DNA of 64,000 bases, taken from Vibrio spartinae. GTDB taxonomy: Bacteria; Pseudomonadota; Gammaproteobacteria; Enterobacterales; Vibrionaceae. A program made the translations under genes and the position numbers. The notes beneath the pieces were generated by a model. It was given only the letters and a program-made list of their open reading frames with translations. It made no database searches and was not told where the DNA came from. Positions within the stretch are counted from its first letter, which is position 1. Every line of letters starts with the position of its first letter. This document shows positions 13,746 through 25,970 of this stretch, piece after piece. The stretch covers positions 2,409,001 through 2,473,000 of the forward strand of contig NZ_AP024907.1 in NCBI RefSeq assembly GCF_024347135.1, given 5' to 3'.

Positions 13746-14374
13746 TTATCGATGGCGCTCTTTGAGTTTATCGATCACATCGTTCATCGATAACCCCTGA
13801 TCTTGCAACAAGACCAATAGGTGATAGATGAGATCAGCAGATTCGCAGACTAGCTCCGCCTTATCACCCGACGTCGCTGCAAGCGCGACTTCAACGCCCT
13901 CTTCACCCACTTTTTGCGAAATACGCTTGGTGCCACGAGCGTACAAGCTGGCTGTGTAGGAAGACGCAGGATCGGCTTGTTTACGCTCACCCAAAAGCTG
14001 CTCCAGTTGGTGAAGCCACACCATTTGTGACTCTTCTTGCTGATCAGCATCCCAACAACTGGTTGCCCCGGTGTGGCAAGTCGGCCCGATCGGATCGACT
14101 TTCACCAGCAATGTGTCATTGTCACAGTCCAGCGCAATATTTTTCAACTGTAATACATTGCCGGAGGTTTCGCCTTTGGTCCACAAACGCTGTTTCGTCC
14201 GCGAAAAAAAGGTAACCTGTTCAGTCAACAAGGTTTTTTCCAGTGCTGATGCATTCATATATCCCATCATCAACACCTGAGCCGATTTAAAATCCTGTAT
14301 GATCGCAGGAATCAACCCCTCAACTTTATCCCAATCAATCCGCTTTGAAAGGGATGCCAGTGTTTCGCTACAAC

Positions 14375-14378
<4 letters not shown>
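13746..14378 (-). CDS. hisI: Phosphoribosyl-AMP cyclohydrolase / phosphoribosyl-ATP pyrophosphatase
   Basis: A bifunctional HisIE enzyme of 210 residues for steps two and three of histidine synthesis. The N-terminal HisI half has [16 protein letters not shown] and [21 protein letters not shown], with the zinc-binding acidic and cysteine residues. The C-terminal HisE half has the acidic pyrophosphatase motif [13 protein letters not shown]. It is the last gene of the operon and overlaps the hisF stop by 4 bp. Confidence 0.97.
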
Positions 14379-16500
<2,122 letters not shown>

Positions 16501-16501
<1 letters not shown>

Positions 16502-17574
16502 TACAAGACTCCTTTACTGCTGGGTAATTCATCCCCTTCCACTTTGATCGCCTGACGAAGTGTCCGGCCGAACACTTTAAACAGGCTCTCGATAATATGA
16601 TGATCATTGTCACCAACGGAAGAAAGATGCAGTGTACAAGCCAGTGTATCGGTCAGCGAGCGGAAGAAGTGGTAAGTCATTTCCGTTGAAAAGTCTCCGA
16701 CTTGCTCGCGTGCGAACTGGGCGTCAAATTTAAAATAAGGGCGACCGGACAGATCCAGAGCACATTGTGCCAGACACTCATCCATTGGCAGCGTAAAGCC
16801 GAAACGACCGATACCACGCTTTTCTCCCAGCGCTTCTTTGAGCGCTTGTCCTAAAGCTAATGCGGTATCTTCCACCGTATGATGGTCGTCGATATGCAGA
16901 TCACCTTGCACCTGAGCCGAGAGACTGAATCCTCCATGCGTGGCAATCTGATCGAGCATATGATCGAAGAAGCCGAGCCCGGTTGCGATTTGATTGTCAC
17001 CCGATTCATCCAGATTGACGGTAATCGCAATATCTGTCTCTTTTGTTCGACGGACCACTTCTGCCGTTCTGGGCGCGGTGGTCAATTGCTTGACAATGGC
17101 TTTCCATCCCATGGTTTGTGGGTTGTACTGAATGCCGCGAATCGCCATATTCTCGGCTAATTGCAGGTCAGTGGCACGATCACCGATCACCGCGGAATGC
17201 TGAAAATCAACCCGCCCTTCTTGTAAATACTGTTTGACCAAGCCGAGTTTCGGCTTACGACAGGTACAGTTATCCGCTTCAAAATGCGGGCAGATCAGGA
17301 CATCATCAAACGTCACCCCTTGTGATGTAAAAATATCCATCATCATCTGGTGTGGGGCGTCAAAATCTGCTTGAGGGTAACTCTCCGTTCCGAGACCATC
17401 TTGGTTGGTCACCATCACCAAACGATATCCGGCATTTTGGAGTGACAATAGACTGGGAATCACATCCGGTTCCAGCTTCAGTTTATCGAGGCGATCCACC
17501 TGAAAATCAATCGGTGGCTCAACGATTAACGTGCCATCCCGATCAATAAATAAAATCTTTTGTTGTTTGCTCAC
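16501..17574 (-). CDS. hisB: Histidinol-phosphatase / imidazoleglycerol-phosphate dehydratase
   Basis: A fused enzyme of 357 residues, as in enterobacteria. The N-terminal HAD phosphatase has FIDRDGTLI and the zinc-type cysteines in [14 protein letters not shown]. The C-terminal dehydratase (from about residue 168) has the metal-binding histidine blocks [14 protein letters not shown] and [14 protein letters not shown]. The 49-bp gap after hisC is the largest inside the operon. Confidence 0.97.
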
Positions 17575-17623
17575 AGCGTCATCCTTTTGTTCGCAGTCAA
17601 ACCGTGCATGATTGATACATCCA

Positions 17624-18664
17624 TTACTGATAAAAGCGACGAATAAATGCTAAGGTTTTTTCGCACTCTTCCCGGCTGCCGGCACTTATCCGGACACAGC
17701 TTTCAATCGGTGAATTGCGTAAAATAATCCCGTTATTCCATGCCGCTTGAAATAAGGCATCGCCATCAGGAAATGCAACCAACAGATAATTTCCCCACCC
17801 ATCGAAAACCGTCACCCCGGGAATGACCGAAAGCCCTGCCTGTAAGTAAGCGCGGTTGGTATTAATTTCCAAGGCCTGATATTTCATCCGGGCCAAACCA
17901 CTTTCTGAAAGCGCTTGCTGAGCAATTTCAGAGACTGGATATGGCACAGGATAAGGCGCAATGACTTTCAGTAACACTTGGATTAATTCAGCATTGGCCA
18001 ATGTATACCCACAACGTAAACCCGCCAACGCAAATGCCTTCGACAGTGTGCGCAAAATAGCGAGATGCTGATACTGAGCCAACAAATCGACCGTCGATGC
18101 TTGCGGACAAAAATCAATGTAAGCCTCATCCATGACCACAATGGCGCGGTCTTTGGTCAGCTCCAGCAGTGCCACTATGTCTTCCCGCTCGACTAAATTA
18201 CCGGTCGGGTTGTTCGGGCTACAGACAAACACGACCTTGACGCCATCTAAGTTGGCTTCGATGGTAGGTAGATCCAGCTGCCAATCAGATGTCAGCGGCA
18301 CCACTTTGCTTGCAACACCAATCGTCTCAGCACTGATGGCATACATGCCGTAAGTTGGCGGACAGTAAAGAATCGCATCTTCATTCGGCTCACAAAACGC
18401 TCGGATAATCAGCTCAATGCCTTCATCTGCGCCGCGCGTTGTCAAAACCTGATTCGACTGAACACCAGCATAAGATGCATAAGCGGTGATCATCCCTTCA
18501 GGCTGACAGGAAGGATAACGATTCAATCCGGACAAATTCAGTGGGTACGAATTATCAAAAGGGGATTCATTTGCATTGAGCCACACATCACCACTACCAC
18601 CGATTCGTCGAGCGGAGAGATAAGGTGTTAATTTTTGAACCTGTTGTCTCGCCAGTTTTTCCAT
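17624..18664 (-). CDS. hisC: Histidinol-phosphate aminotransferase
   Basis: A PLP-dependent class I/II aminotransferase of 346 residues, acting on imidazole acetol phosphate. Signatures are WLNANESPF near the N-terminus, [21 protein letters not shown] and [16 protein letters not shown], which holds the PLP lysine. The start codon shares one base with the hisD stop. Confidence 0.97.
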   Translation of the reverse strand: MEKLARQQVQKLTPYLSARRIGGSGDVWLNANESPFDNSYPLNLSGLNRYPSCQPEGMITAYASYAGVQSNQVLTTRGADEGIELIIRAFCEPNEDAILYCPPTYGMYAISAETIGVASKVVPLTSDWQLDLPTIEANLDGVKVVFVCSPNNPTGNLVEREDIVALLELTKDRAIVVMDEAYIDFCPQASTVDLLAQYQHLAILRTLSKAFALAGLRCGYTLANAELIQVLLKVIAPYPVPYPVSEIAQQALSESGLARMKYQALEINTNRAYLQAGLSVIPGVTVFDGWGNYLLVAFPDGDALFQAAWNNGIILRNSPIESCVRISAGSREECEKTLAFIRRFYQ

Positions 18665-19971
18665 TACGATTCCGCCTGATTTAATTGTTCAATCCGAATA
18701 GTCACGGCACGTTTGTGTGCATCCAATCCTTCGGCTTCTGCCATTGTCACGACTGTCGGTGCCAGCTTACGCAGTCCATCGGCTGACAATTCCTGAACCG
18801 TCATGCGCTTACTAAAGTCAGCCAGTCCAAGACTGGAATAGGTTCTGGTGTAACCATAAGTCGGCAAAACGTGATTAGTTCCGGAGGCATAATCACCGGC
18901 AGACTCTGGTGACCAGCTACCTAAAAAGACTGAGCCGGCATTGTCGAATAATGGCAACAGTTCTCGTGGATTTTTCGTTTGGACAATCAAATGTTCCGGG
19001 CCATAGATATTAGAAATAGAGACCGCCTGCGTCATCGATTCGGAAATAATCACCAGACTAGATGCCAGTGCCTTTTCCGCCGTAGCCGCACGAGACAAAA
19101 CACTGAGTTGGGATTTCACAGCATCGGTGACCTGATCAGCGATAATCGGTGATGGTGTCACCAGAACAACTTGAGAATCGGGGCCATGCTCGGCCTGACT
19201 GAGTAAATCAGCAGCAATAAACTCTGGGTTAGCCGTCTCATCGGCAATCACCATCACTTCAGAAGGGCCAGCAGGCATGTCAATCGCTGCCCCGCGAAAA
19301 TCATTACTAACCTGACGTTTGGCTTCGGTAACATACGCATTACCCGGGCCAAAAATCTTATCGACTTTGGCGACAGACTCGGTACCGTAAGCCATCGCTG
19401 CAATCGCTTGCCCGCCCCCGACGTTATAAACTTCATCGATCTGACACAACTTAGCCACATACAGAATTTCATCAGCAATCGGCGGAGGCGAGCACAAGAC
19501 AACCTTCCGACAACCGGCAATCCGAGCCGGTACGCCGAGCATTAAAACCGTTGAAGGCAGAGGCGCACTACCACCGGGAATATATAAACCGACGGTATTA
19601 ATAGAGCGTGTTATCTGTTCACAGACAACCCCGGGCATCGTTTCAACTTGAATCGGTTGAGGGATTTGTGCTTTATGAAATTTCGCAATATTCGTGTAAG
19701 CCTGATCAAGCGCCTGTTTCATTTCTTCGGAAAGACGCGCTGAAGCGGCTTGAATTTCCTCTGTTGAGACTCGTATATTCTCCGGGCGCACATGATCAAA
19801 CTTCTCAGTCAACGCTTGAAGTGCCTGATCACCACTCTGGCGAACTTGCTCAATCACCGCAGCAACAGCAGCCGTGACATTTGCACCTTCAATCATCGCT
19901 GGACGCTCCAAAATCGAAGCTTGCTGGTCCTTGTCTAAAGATTGCCATACAACCGTTCTCATTATGATCAC
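18664..19971 (-). CDS. hisD: Histidinol dehydrogenase
   Basis: Performs the last two oxidations, histidinol to histidine, with NAD and zinc. It has 435 residues. Diagnostic stretches are [63 protein letters not shown] and [10 protein letters not shown]. Two ATG codons open the frame (MIIM); the second (MRTVVWQSL) matches other family members as well, so the exact start is open by three codons. Confidence 0.96.
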   Translation of the reverse strand: MIIMRTVVWQSLDKDQQASILERPAMIEGANVTAAVAAVIEQVRQSGDQALQALTEKFDHVRPENIRVSTEEIQAASARLSEEMKQALDQAYTNIAKFHKAQIPQPIQVETMPGVVCEQITRSINTVGLYIPGGSAPLPSTVLMLGVPARIAGCRKVVLCSPPPIADEILYVAKLCQIDEVYNVGGGQAIAAMAYGTESVAKVDKIFGPGNAYVTEAKRQVSNDFRGAAIDMPAGPSEVMVIADETANPEFIAADLLSQAEHGPDSQVVLVTPSPIIADQVTDAVKSQLSVLSRAATAEKALASSLVIISESMTQAVSISNIYGPEHLIVQTKNPRELLPLFDNAGSVFLGSWSPESAGDYASGTNHVLPTYGYTRTYSSLGLADFSKRMTVQELSADGLRKLAPTVVTMAEAEGLDAHKRAVTIRIEQLNQAES

Positions 19972-20867
19972 TCCATCATTTTTTCAATCGGCAAAACCAG
20001 AATCGAACTGGCTCCCAAGGCTTTCAACTGCTCCATCGTTTCCCAGAACAGGTTCTCTGTACTCACCAAATGCACCGCAACTTTTGATTTATCCGCTGAT
20101 AACGGTAATACTGTTGGGTCTTCCGCTCCAGGCAGTAATTGCTTAATCTCTGTCAGTTTCTCTGCGGGGGCATGGAGCATGATATATTTCGATTCTTTCG
20201 CCTGCTGAACACCATGCATTCGAGTCAGGAGTTTGTCGATCAGAGCAGCCTTATCGGCGGCAAAATCACCACGACGCTGAATCAGAGTCGCTTTAGACTG
20301 AAAAATCACTTCAACTTCTTTGAGACCATTGGCTTCCAGTGTTGCCCCTGTTGACACTAAATCAGCGATCGCGTCAGCAAGCCCCGCTCTCGGTGCAACT
20401 TCAACCGAGCCTGTCAACATGCAGGTGGTAAATGGAATATCCTGACGATCCATATAAGCTTTCAGCAGATGAGGATACGTCGTCGCAATTCTCATCCCAT
20501 TCAAATCTTGCGGGCCGTTGTAACTCTTGTCTTTATCAATCGCAATCGACAGGCGACATCCACCGAACTCCAGACGTCTTAAAGAAACGAACTCATTCGG
20601 TTCATTCAACGCCAGACGATCCAAACGGACTTCTTCGAGTACGTTTTCACCCACGAATCCCAAATCGACGACCCCATCCATAATTAATCCCGGGATATCG
20701 TCATCACGAACTAACAGTAGATCAATCGGCATATTTAATGAGTGGACGACCAACTGTTCCCCCATCACATTAAACTTCACACCACACTGTTTCAGGAGTG
20801 CCATACATTCCTTACTCAGGCGACCTTTTTTTTGGACTGCAATTCTCAGGCGTTGTTGTGCTTGCAT
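19968..20867 (-). CDS. hisG: ATP phosphoribosyltransferase (HisG, long form)
   Basis: Catalyses the first, committed step of histidine synthesis and is feedback-inhibited by histidine. I start it at [20 protein letters not shown] (299 residues, the usual long-form length), preceded by AAGGAA; the frame runs 11 codons further up without support. The PRPP site is seen at [13 protein letters not shown]. The C-terminal regulatory domain of the long form is present. It is the first structural gene after the attenuator. Confidence 0.96.
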   Translation of the reverse strand: MQAQQRLRIAVQKKGRLSKECMALLKQCGVKFNVMGEQLVVHSLNMPIDLLLVRDDDIPGLIMDGVVDLGFVGENVLEEVRLDRLALNEPNEFVSLRRLEFGGCRLSIAIDKDKSYNGPQDLNGMRIATTYPHLLKAYMDRQDIPFTTCMLTGSVEVAPRAGLADAIADLVSTGATLEANGLKEVEVIFQSKATLIQRRGDFAADKAALIDKLLTRMHGVQQAKESKYIMLHAPAEKLTEIKQLLPGAEDPTVLPLSADKSKVAVHLVSTENLFWETMEQLKALGASSILVLPIEKMME

Positions 20868-20948
20868 AAATAATTCCTTGTCAATCATTGTTCTTTTCAA
20901 TATCCATTCCGCTTTCGGATGTCCGCTGTTTCTTGATGTAAAGCATAT

Positions 20949-20978
20949 AAAAAAACCCTCGGAATTACTCCCGAGGGT
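20949..20978 (-). terminator. his operon attenuator (intrinsic terminator)
   Basis: On the minus strand CCCTCGG and CCGAGGG pair around an 8-base loop, and the second arm is followed at once by seven T's. It lies between the leader peptide and hisG, as an attenuator should. Confidence 0.9.
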
Positions 20979-21001
20979 TCATTGAATTTTTCATTTCACC
21001 T

Positions 21002-21023
21002 CCGGGAGAATTTTATCTCCCGG
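21002..21023 (-). promoter_or_regulatory. his leader RNA alternative stem
   Basis: The arms CCGGGAGA and TCTCCCGG pair around a 6-base loop. The GGGAG/CTCCC blocks here, in the attenuator and at 21036-21041 can pair in alternative ways, as needed for the pause and antiterminator structures of a his leader. The exact pairing was not computed. Confidence 0.65.
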
Positions 21024-21050
21024 GTATGCGCTCACCTCCCGAAAGATAAC

Positions 21051-21098
21051 TTAGGGATGATGATGGTGATGAATGTTCGTAACGAAACTGTTTTTCAT
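21051..21098 (-). CDS. hisL: his operon leader peptide
   Basis: A 15-residue peptide, MKNSFVTNIHHHHHP, with five histidine codons in a row just before the stop. Scarce charged tRNA-His would stall the ribosome on these codons and shift the downstream RNA from terminator to antiterminator. E. coli HisL has seven histidines. It is too short for standard gene finders. No strong ribosome binding site is visible. Confidence 0.92.
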   Translation of the reverse strand: MKNSFVTNIHHHHHP

Positions 21099-21154
21099 AA
21101 TAAAACCGCGCATACTTGGAAAAGTCTTTAACTTGCCTATCAAGTTTTCTTCAC

Positions 21155-21181
21155 ACTATACAAGCTTGAGGGGTTTTGCAA
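21155..21181 (-). promoter_or_regulatory. Candidate his operon promoter
   Basis: On the minus strand TTGCAA and TATAGT are separated by 15 bp, about 60 bp upstream of hisL. The spacing is short. The -35 lies in a GAGGGGTT / AACCCCTC inverted repeat (21168-21187) that, read on the plus strand, is followed by TTTT. Confidence 0.45.
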
Positions 21182-21252
21182 CCCCTCTTTTGACTTTTTA
21201 TGCAAATAATCTTCATAAGACAAATATCACACCTGATAAGACCGAATCATGA

Positions 21253-22848
21253 TCAGGCATGCTCAGAGCGCTTCTCTTGAGATTGCTGTCGTATACGTAT
21301 ACGTAGACCAAAGCAGATAACAACAAACACAGCAAATGTAACCAGCAGTGATAAGCCAACAGAATCACTCAGCCCTAAAACGATATAACCAATCAACGAG
21401 ATGAGCGCCACTAATAACGCATAAGGGAGCTGGGTCGAAACATGATCAATATGTTTACACCGCGCCCCGGTGGACGACAAGATCGTGGTATCAGAAATCG
21501 GAGAACAGTGATCACCAAAAACAGAACCTGCGAGCACCGCAGCTAACATTGGCATCATCAGTGCCAGTTCGGTTGCACCAGCGATATCCCCGGCAATCGG
21601 TAGCATGATGCCAAACGTTCCCCATGATGTGCCGGTCGCGAATGCCATGAGACCTGACAACACGAACAGAATGGCCGGTAACCAGTGTACCGGGATGTTG
21701 CCTTGCGTCATCGACGAAAGGTAGATCCCTGTTTGCATGTCTTTAATCACCGCCCCAATCGTCCATGCAAAAAACAGCACTAAGATTGCACCGAACATCG
21801 ACTTCATACCAATCAGCAACGTTCTCAGGATAGTACCCAGCGGCATTCGTTGTCTCAATACCGAAAACAACGCCATCAATAGCCCGACCAACCCACCGTC
21901 GATCAAAGACATCCCCACATCCGTATTTTCAAACGCCCCTAAAATACTAAATGTTTCACCAGCAGCAGTCAGCGACTGCCCACCGGTAAAGATCATCGCG
22001 CCAACGGTCGCAATGACCAATGCCATAATCGGCACAATCAAGTCACGAACTCGCCCCGATTCACTTTCTTGAATATCGAGCTCATCTTTGAGTTCTGCCG
22101 CCTGATCATTACGCCCGATTCCGGATGTCACACGATGCTCATGATGCTTCATCGGGCCGATATCTAATTGAAAAACGATCATCGCGAACACCATAACTAA
22201 GGCAAAGATGGCGTAAAAATTCATCGGAATCAACTCAATATATGCATTCAACGGTGTATATTCGGTCATACCGTGGGACACTAAAATTCCACCGATAATG
22301 GTCATAATATATGCACCCCAGCTAGAAGCGGGCATGATAATACACATGGGTGCTGCGGTTGAATCAAGAATATACGCGAGTTTTGCGCGTGAAACACCGA
22401 ACCGGTCAGTCACCGGACGAGAAATCGAGCCGACTGCCAGACTATTAAAATAGTCATCGACAAAAATAAAAACGCCCAAAAAAGCAGCCAGCAGTTGTGC
22501 ACCTTTATTGCCCTTCACTTTCTGATCCGCCCACAATGCAAATGCACGTGTACCACCAGAAAGCGTCAACATTGCGGTCATCATCCCCAACAGGAGGAGA
22601 AAGCCGATGATACTCATGTTCCAACTGTTTATTGCACCATCTTCAATGACCAGCGTATAAACTTTGCCTTGAATATAATCCAGTGAAGAAAACAGAGAAT
22701 AGCCGTTCAACAGGAAAGCACCTAACAAAATGCCAACGCCTAAAGAAAGCAGCACTCGTCTGGTTAGGATCGCCATACCCAAAGCAACAATCGGCGGAAC
22801 AAGAGATATTAAGGAGGAGGAGAAATCAACTAATGTCATGATCTTCAA
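21253..22848 (-). CDS. Na+/H+ antiporter, NhaC family
   Basis: An inner-membrane secondary transporter of 531 residues with about 11-12 hydrophobic segments. The central block FIFVDDYFNSLAVGSISRPV and the stretch DSTAAPMCIIMPASSWGAYI are NhaC-superfamily hallmarks, as is FGDHCSPISDTTILSSTGA near residue 440. Substrate (Na+/H+ versus an organic acid exchange) cannot be read from the sequence. The fourth codon, MTLVDFSS, is an alternative start. It is alone on its strand, between the his promoter and hns. Confidence 0.88.
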   Translation of the reverse strand: MKIMTLVDFSSSLISLVPPIVALGMAILTRRVLLSLGVGILLGAFLLNGYSLFSSLDYIQGKVYTLVIEDGAINSWNMSIIGFLLLLGMMTAMLTLSGGTRAFALWADQKVKGNKGAQLLAAFLGVFIFVDDYFNSLAVGSISRPVTDRFGVSRAKLAYILDSTAAPMCIIMPASSWGAYIMTIIGGILVSHGMTEYTPLNAYIELIPMNFYAIFALVMVFAMIVFQLDIGPMKHHEHRVTSGIGRNDQAAELKDELDIQESESGRVRDLIVPIMALVIATVGAMIFTGGQSLTAAGETFSILGAFENTDVGMSLIDGGLVGLLMALFSVLRQRMPLGTILRTLLIGMKSMFGAILVLFFAWTIGAVIKDMQTGIYLSSMTQGNIPVHWLPAILFVLSGLMAFATGTSWGTFGIMLPIAGDIAGATELALMMPMLAAVLAGSVFGDHCSPISDTTILSSTGARCKHIDHVSTQLPYALLVALISLIGYIVLGLSDSVGLSLLVTFAVFVVICFGLRIRIRQQSQEKRSEHA

Positions 22849-23496
22849 TAACCAATGATTTAATATGGTAAGAGACCTACTGCATTGTCATAATATGAAT
22901 AAGCTGTTTATGTCATTCAAAGATGAACTAAGTGAAAAGCAATCTAGTTTCACCCAGTCCTACAGTAGCGCTCCATAGTTATACAAATAAATAGACTATG
23001 GCAGTGTTGCCCCTATTCGAGAACAACCCCAGCAAACGGCCTCTGATAGACACGTTCACTTCGGCAAAAAAGCCTTTCAATCCAGATTATAGGTATCACC
23101 CTAGCTTGATTTACTGATCTTGATTGCACCTCTACACGGACTAGCACAATGTACTACCATTTTGACAAAGTAACGGCAGTATATGTTAATGACCGAATTA
23201 GAACGCGCCCATTGTACGAATACCTGAACCATTTGCAATAGGTTTGTCCTTTCTTTAAACCAAAAAAACCAAAAGACCAATCAATCGCATCGTATTAATC
23301 TCAATCACTAACTCAAGCTAACAAATCAAGCTCATATATGATATTCATCGTAATTAATGATAATTTGACACAAGCATTTACAATAATTTACGATTCTGCC
23401 AATTTTTTTATATATTATTAGTTCACTAATGTTGTCATAATAAATATCTACGTTTATTATTACATTGTGTTTAAATAAAGTTGTGGGAATAACAAA
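22849..23496. other. nhaC-hns intergenic region
   Basis: A 648-bp gap, strongly AT-rich towards hns. No credible gene. Near 23365 there is a TTGACA, and TTTACG / TATATT with 16-bp spacing ends near 23415; either may serve hns. An ATAATAAA/TTTATTAT inverted repeat (23438-23461) lies in the probable hns leader. Confidence 0.4.
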
Positions 23497-23898
23497 ATGT
23501 CGGAACTAACTAAAACTCTACTGAATATTCGTAGTTTACGTGCCTATGCACGTAATTTAACACTCGTTCAGTTAGAAGAAGCTTTAGAAAAACTGACCTC
23601 TGTCGTTGAAGAGCGTAGAGAGTCAGAAGAAAAAGAACAAGCAGAAAGAGAAAAGCAAGAAGAAAAACTGGCTCAAATTGCTGAACAAATTGCACAAGAT
23701 GGTATCGATGTAGACGCGTTAATTTCTGCACTTTCCACCGAAGGTAAGACAAAAGGTAAACGTGCACCACGCCCAGCGAAATATAAATATATCGATGAAA
23801 ACGGTGCAGAAAAAACCTGGACAGGTCAAGGCCGTACACCATCTGTAATTCAAAAAGCCCTTGATGAAGGCAAATCTCTGGATGATTTTTCACTCTAA
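23497..23898 (+). CDS. hns: H-NS nucleoid-structuring protein
   Basis: A DNA-binding silencer of AT-rich genes, 133 residues. Residues 1-65 are the charged coiled-coil dimerisation region ([20 protein letters not shown]). A flexible linker follows. The C-terminal domain has [20 protein letters not shown]; the AT-hook-like QGR is at 111-113. The ribosome binding site is GTGGGA. It is followed by a strong terminator. Autoregulation through the AT-rich upstream region is likely from the family, not shown here. Confidence 0.96.
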   Translation: MSELTKTLLNIRSLRAYARNLTLVQLEEALEKLTSVVEERRESEEKEQAEREKQEEKLAQIAEQIAQDGIDVDALISALSTEGKTKGKRAPRPAKYKYIDENGAEKTWTGQGRTPSVIQKALDEGKSLDDFSL

Positions 23899-23916
23899 TT
23901 CCAGAAACGAAAAAAT

Positions 23917-23941
23917 AAAAGGCTCCTTATGGAGCCTTTTT
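23917..23941 (+). terminator. hns terminator
   Basis: AAAAGGCTCC and GGAGCCTTTT pair around a 4-base TTAT loop, with a T-run at the end. The A-run lets it act on gsk transcripts from the other side too. Confidence 0.9.
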
Positions 23942-24040
23942 AATTGTTTCACACTCAGGAGAATTATATGAACCTTTGTGCTAAGCCAATAATTTTTTTG
24001 CGAAATTATTTAACAACATTATCGCACTAAATTATTTCTG

Positions 24041-25345
24041 TTATCGTTCCCAATATGCTTCTTCCAGACTATCTTCTCTTTCCGGTAAACCTTTCGATAA
24101 TCTCGGTGAATGTTGAGTTAAAACTTCATAGCTTGCCCGATTAGAATACTTACACACTTGGGAGAACGATGAATAAGTAATAGCATCATATTGATGTTTA
24201 ATTGAATTCGGTACATTCATTTTATGATATCGGTTTGCCGCCATGTCATGTAATAAAGCAGATAATGCAGCATCCCCGGCACCATTGGTATTTTGAATCA
24301 CTTCAGGTCCCCCCATATAAGGTGCAATATGTGAGTACACTTTGACCGGATGAGTACAACTCTGCTTCATCATTGGCCGACTAAATTCGTAGCGATTAAA
24401 CTCAGGAATACGACCTGGTAATAAAGGCAAGCTAGTTTGACGTTTAGCGTCTTCTTCTGTGTATCCAGCCATAAATAAACCGAGCGGACCTGCGGTACAC
24501 AACACCAAATCCACCCATTCAAGGGCTTTATTTGCAGCCATCAACGGATCGGTTTCTCCGGTTAAAGCGTGGCCTTCATCTTCATTCATCGCAACGACCG
24601 TGACATGCTGCTTTAAGAAGTCTTGCCAAAAGGCTGGATCCTGCTCGATGACATGTTTGGTCCCGAGCGTTAATACCACTGGAATATGATATTTCTTCGC
24701 ATATTCTATTGCCTTCATCGTCGCCTGGGGCATCGGATCCCCCGGTTGACAACGGATCAAGTATGACGTTAAAACTAAAGCAGATGCCGATTGAAAAATA
24801 TACTCCGGAATGCTTTCTGCCCGGAGATGATTCATCTGACCTTCGCTAATGGCAAAAGTCCGTTCACCACTTGAAGTGACCAATGTAAAGCAACGCCCAA
24901 TCGCGCCATCAATCCCCTGTAAATGATTCAAGTCGACTCGACTGGACGTATTACACAAATAGCGATACCCATAACTACCGATCCCAATATTCTTGCACAT
25001 CACACCTAATAAGGTAGAACGGTCATCGGCCAATACAGAATAGTTATGCAAGGTATTACCGATTGTGCCACCAGCATATTCATTCGTAATCAAATGCTTT
25101 TCAACCAACTCAGAATAAAGTAACTCAGCGGTTTCATCCTGAATAACTAAAGAATGTCCGATACTTAACCCATAGCGTTGAATTAAATCATCATCAACCG
25201 TCGCTTCAATATCAACAAGTATTTGGTCAATACCAATAACGTGGGTATGGGGGGATGTTTTTCGTTGAGAGCTTCTTAGAATGAGTAGATCTCGCTCATC
25301 GACAGGAAAATAATGTTTTGACTTGCGCTGGCCGGGAAACTTCAT
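24041..25345 (-). CDS. gsk: Inosine-guanosine kinase
   Basis: Phosphorylates inosine and guanosine in purine salvage. It belongs to the PfkB sugar-kinase family and has 434 residues, the E. coli length. It opens MKFPGQRKSKHYFPVDERD, typical of Gsk. The substrate-side GGTIGNTLHN and the anion-hole/catalytic motif NTNGAGDAAL near residue 360 are both visible. It is convergent with hns. Confidence 0.95.
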   Translation of the reverse strand: MKFPGQRKSKHYFPVDERDLLILRSSQRKTSPHTHVIGIDQILVDIEATVDDDLIQRYGLSIGHSLVIQDETAELLYSELVEKHLITNEYAGGTIGNTLHNYSVLADDRSTLLGVMCKNIGIGSYGYRYLCNTSSRVDLNHLQGIDGAIGRCFTLVTSSGERTFAISEGQMNHLRAESIPEYIFQSASALVLTSYLIRCQPGDPMPQATMKAIEYAKKYHIPVVLTLGTKHVIEQDPAFWQDFLKQHVTVVAMNEDEGHALTGETDPLMAANKALEWVDLVLCTAGPLGLFMAGYTEEDAKRQTSLPLLPGRIPEFNRYEFSRPMMKQSCTHPVKVYSHIAPYMGGPEVIQNTNGAGDAALSALLHDMAANRYHKMNVPNSIKHQYDAITYSSFSQVCKYSNRASYEVLTQHSPRLSKGLPEREDSLEEAYWER

Positions 25346-25970
25346 ATTTATATTATCGTGAATTAAAAGACCGCATAAGTTTAGCCGCCAATATAGTCCT
25401 CGGCAATGGCTCGAACAACAGTAATCGATTTCACATCAAAAATTAAGATCCCTTTGATAACAACATATGAAATCTAGCGCCTGAATATAGATGCAATAAA
25501 AATTAATTTTATAAAACTATTATCTCCGTTCCAAATTTTTCAGTATTTCTCGCCAAAGATAAACTTGACAAACAAATCATCAATGCATACTAAATATCAA
25601 AGCATCATACTTGTTCTAAACAACTATTTTTATAACAATCACATATATTTCGTACGCATTCGATAACTATTTTTATCTCTCTTTTTTTGTAACTAAAAAA
25701 TATCGACCCACACGAAAACGACAAGAATTCTTACAAAAAATCACATGTTATATCTCAATACGTTAGTCATCTTTATTTCTATAAAATATTGACGATTTCC
25801 CTATCACCATCTGACTTCAATTCATCCCATACAATCGATTGATTCTGAGCGGAATACACCCAGCGCAGATTGACCTCAACCCCTCAAGATAACCACGCCA
25901 GATCAAGCTGTAACCGCCACATTCTTTCTGATAGAATCAGCTGCCTCAACAGAACAAGTGGTATTGAGAG
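25346..25970. other. gsk-mnmA divergent intergenic region
   Basis: A 625-bp AT-rich gap between divergent genes. No frame with family likeness, no hairpin terminator and no clear promoter. TAGAAT at 25932 could be a -10 for mnmA. Confidence 0.4.

Noticed and set aside
20527..20985. 152-codon plus-strand frame over hisG and the attenuator
   Set aside because: Antisense to hisG and running through the his leader; composition is that of a shadow frame.
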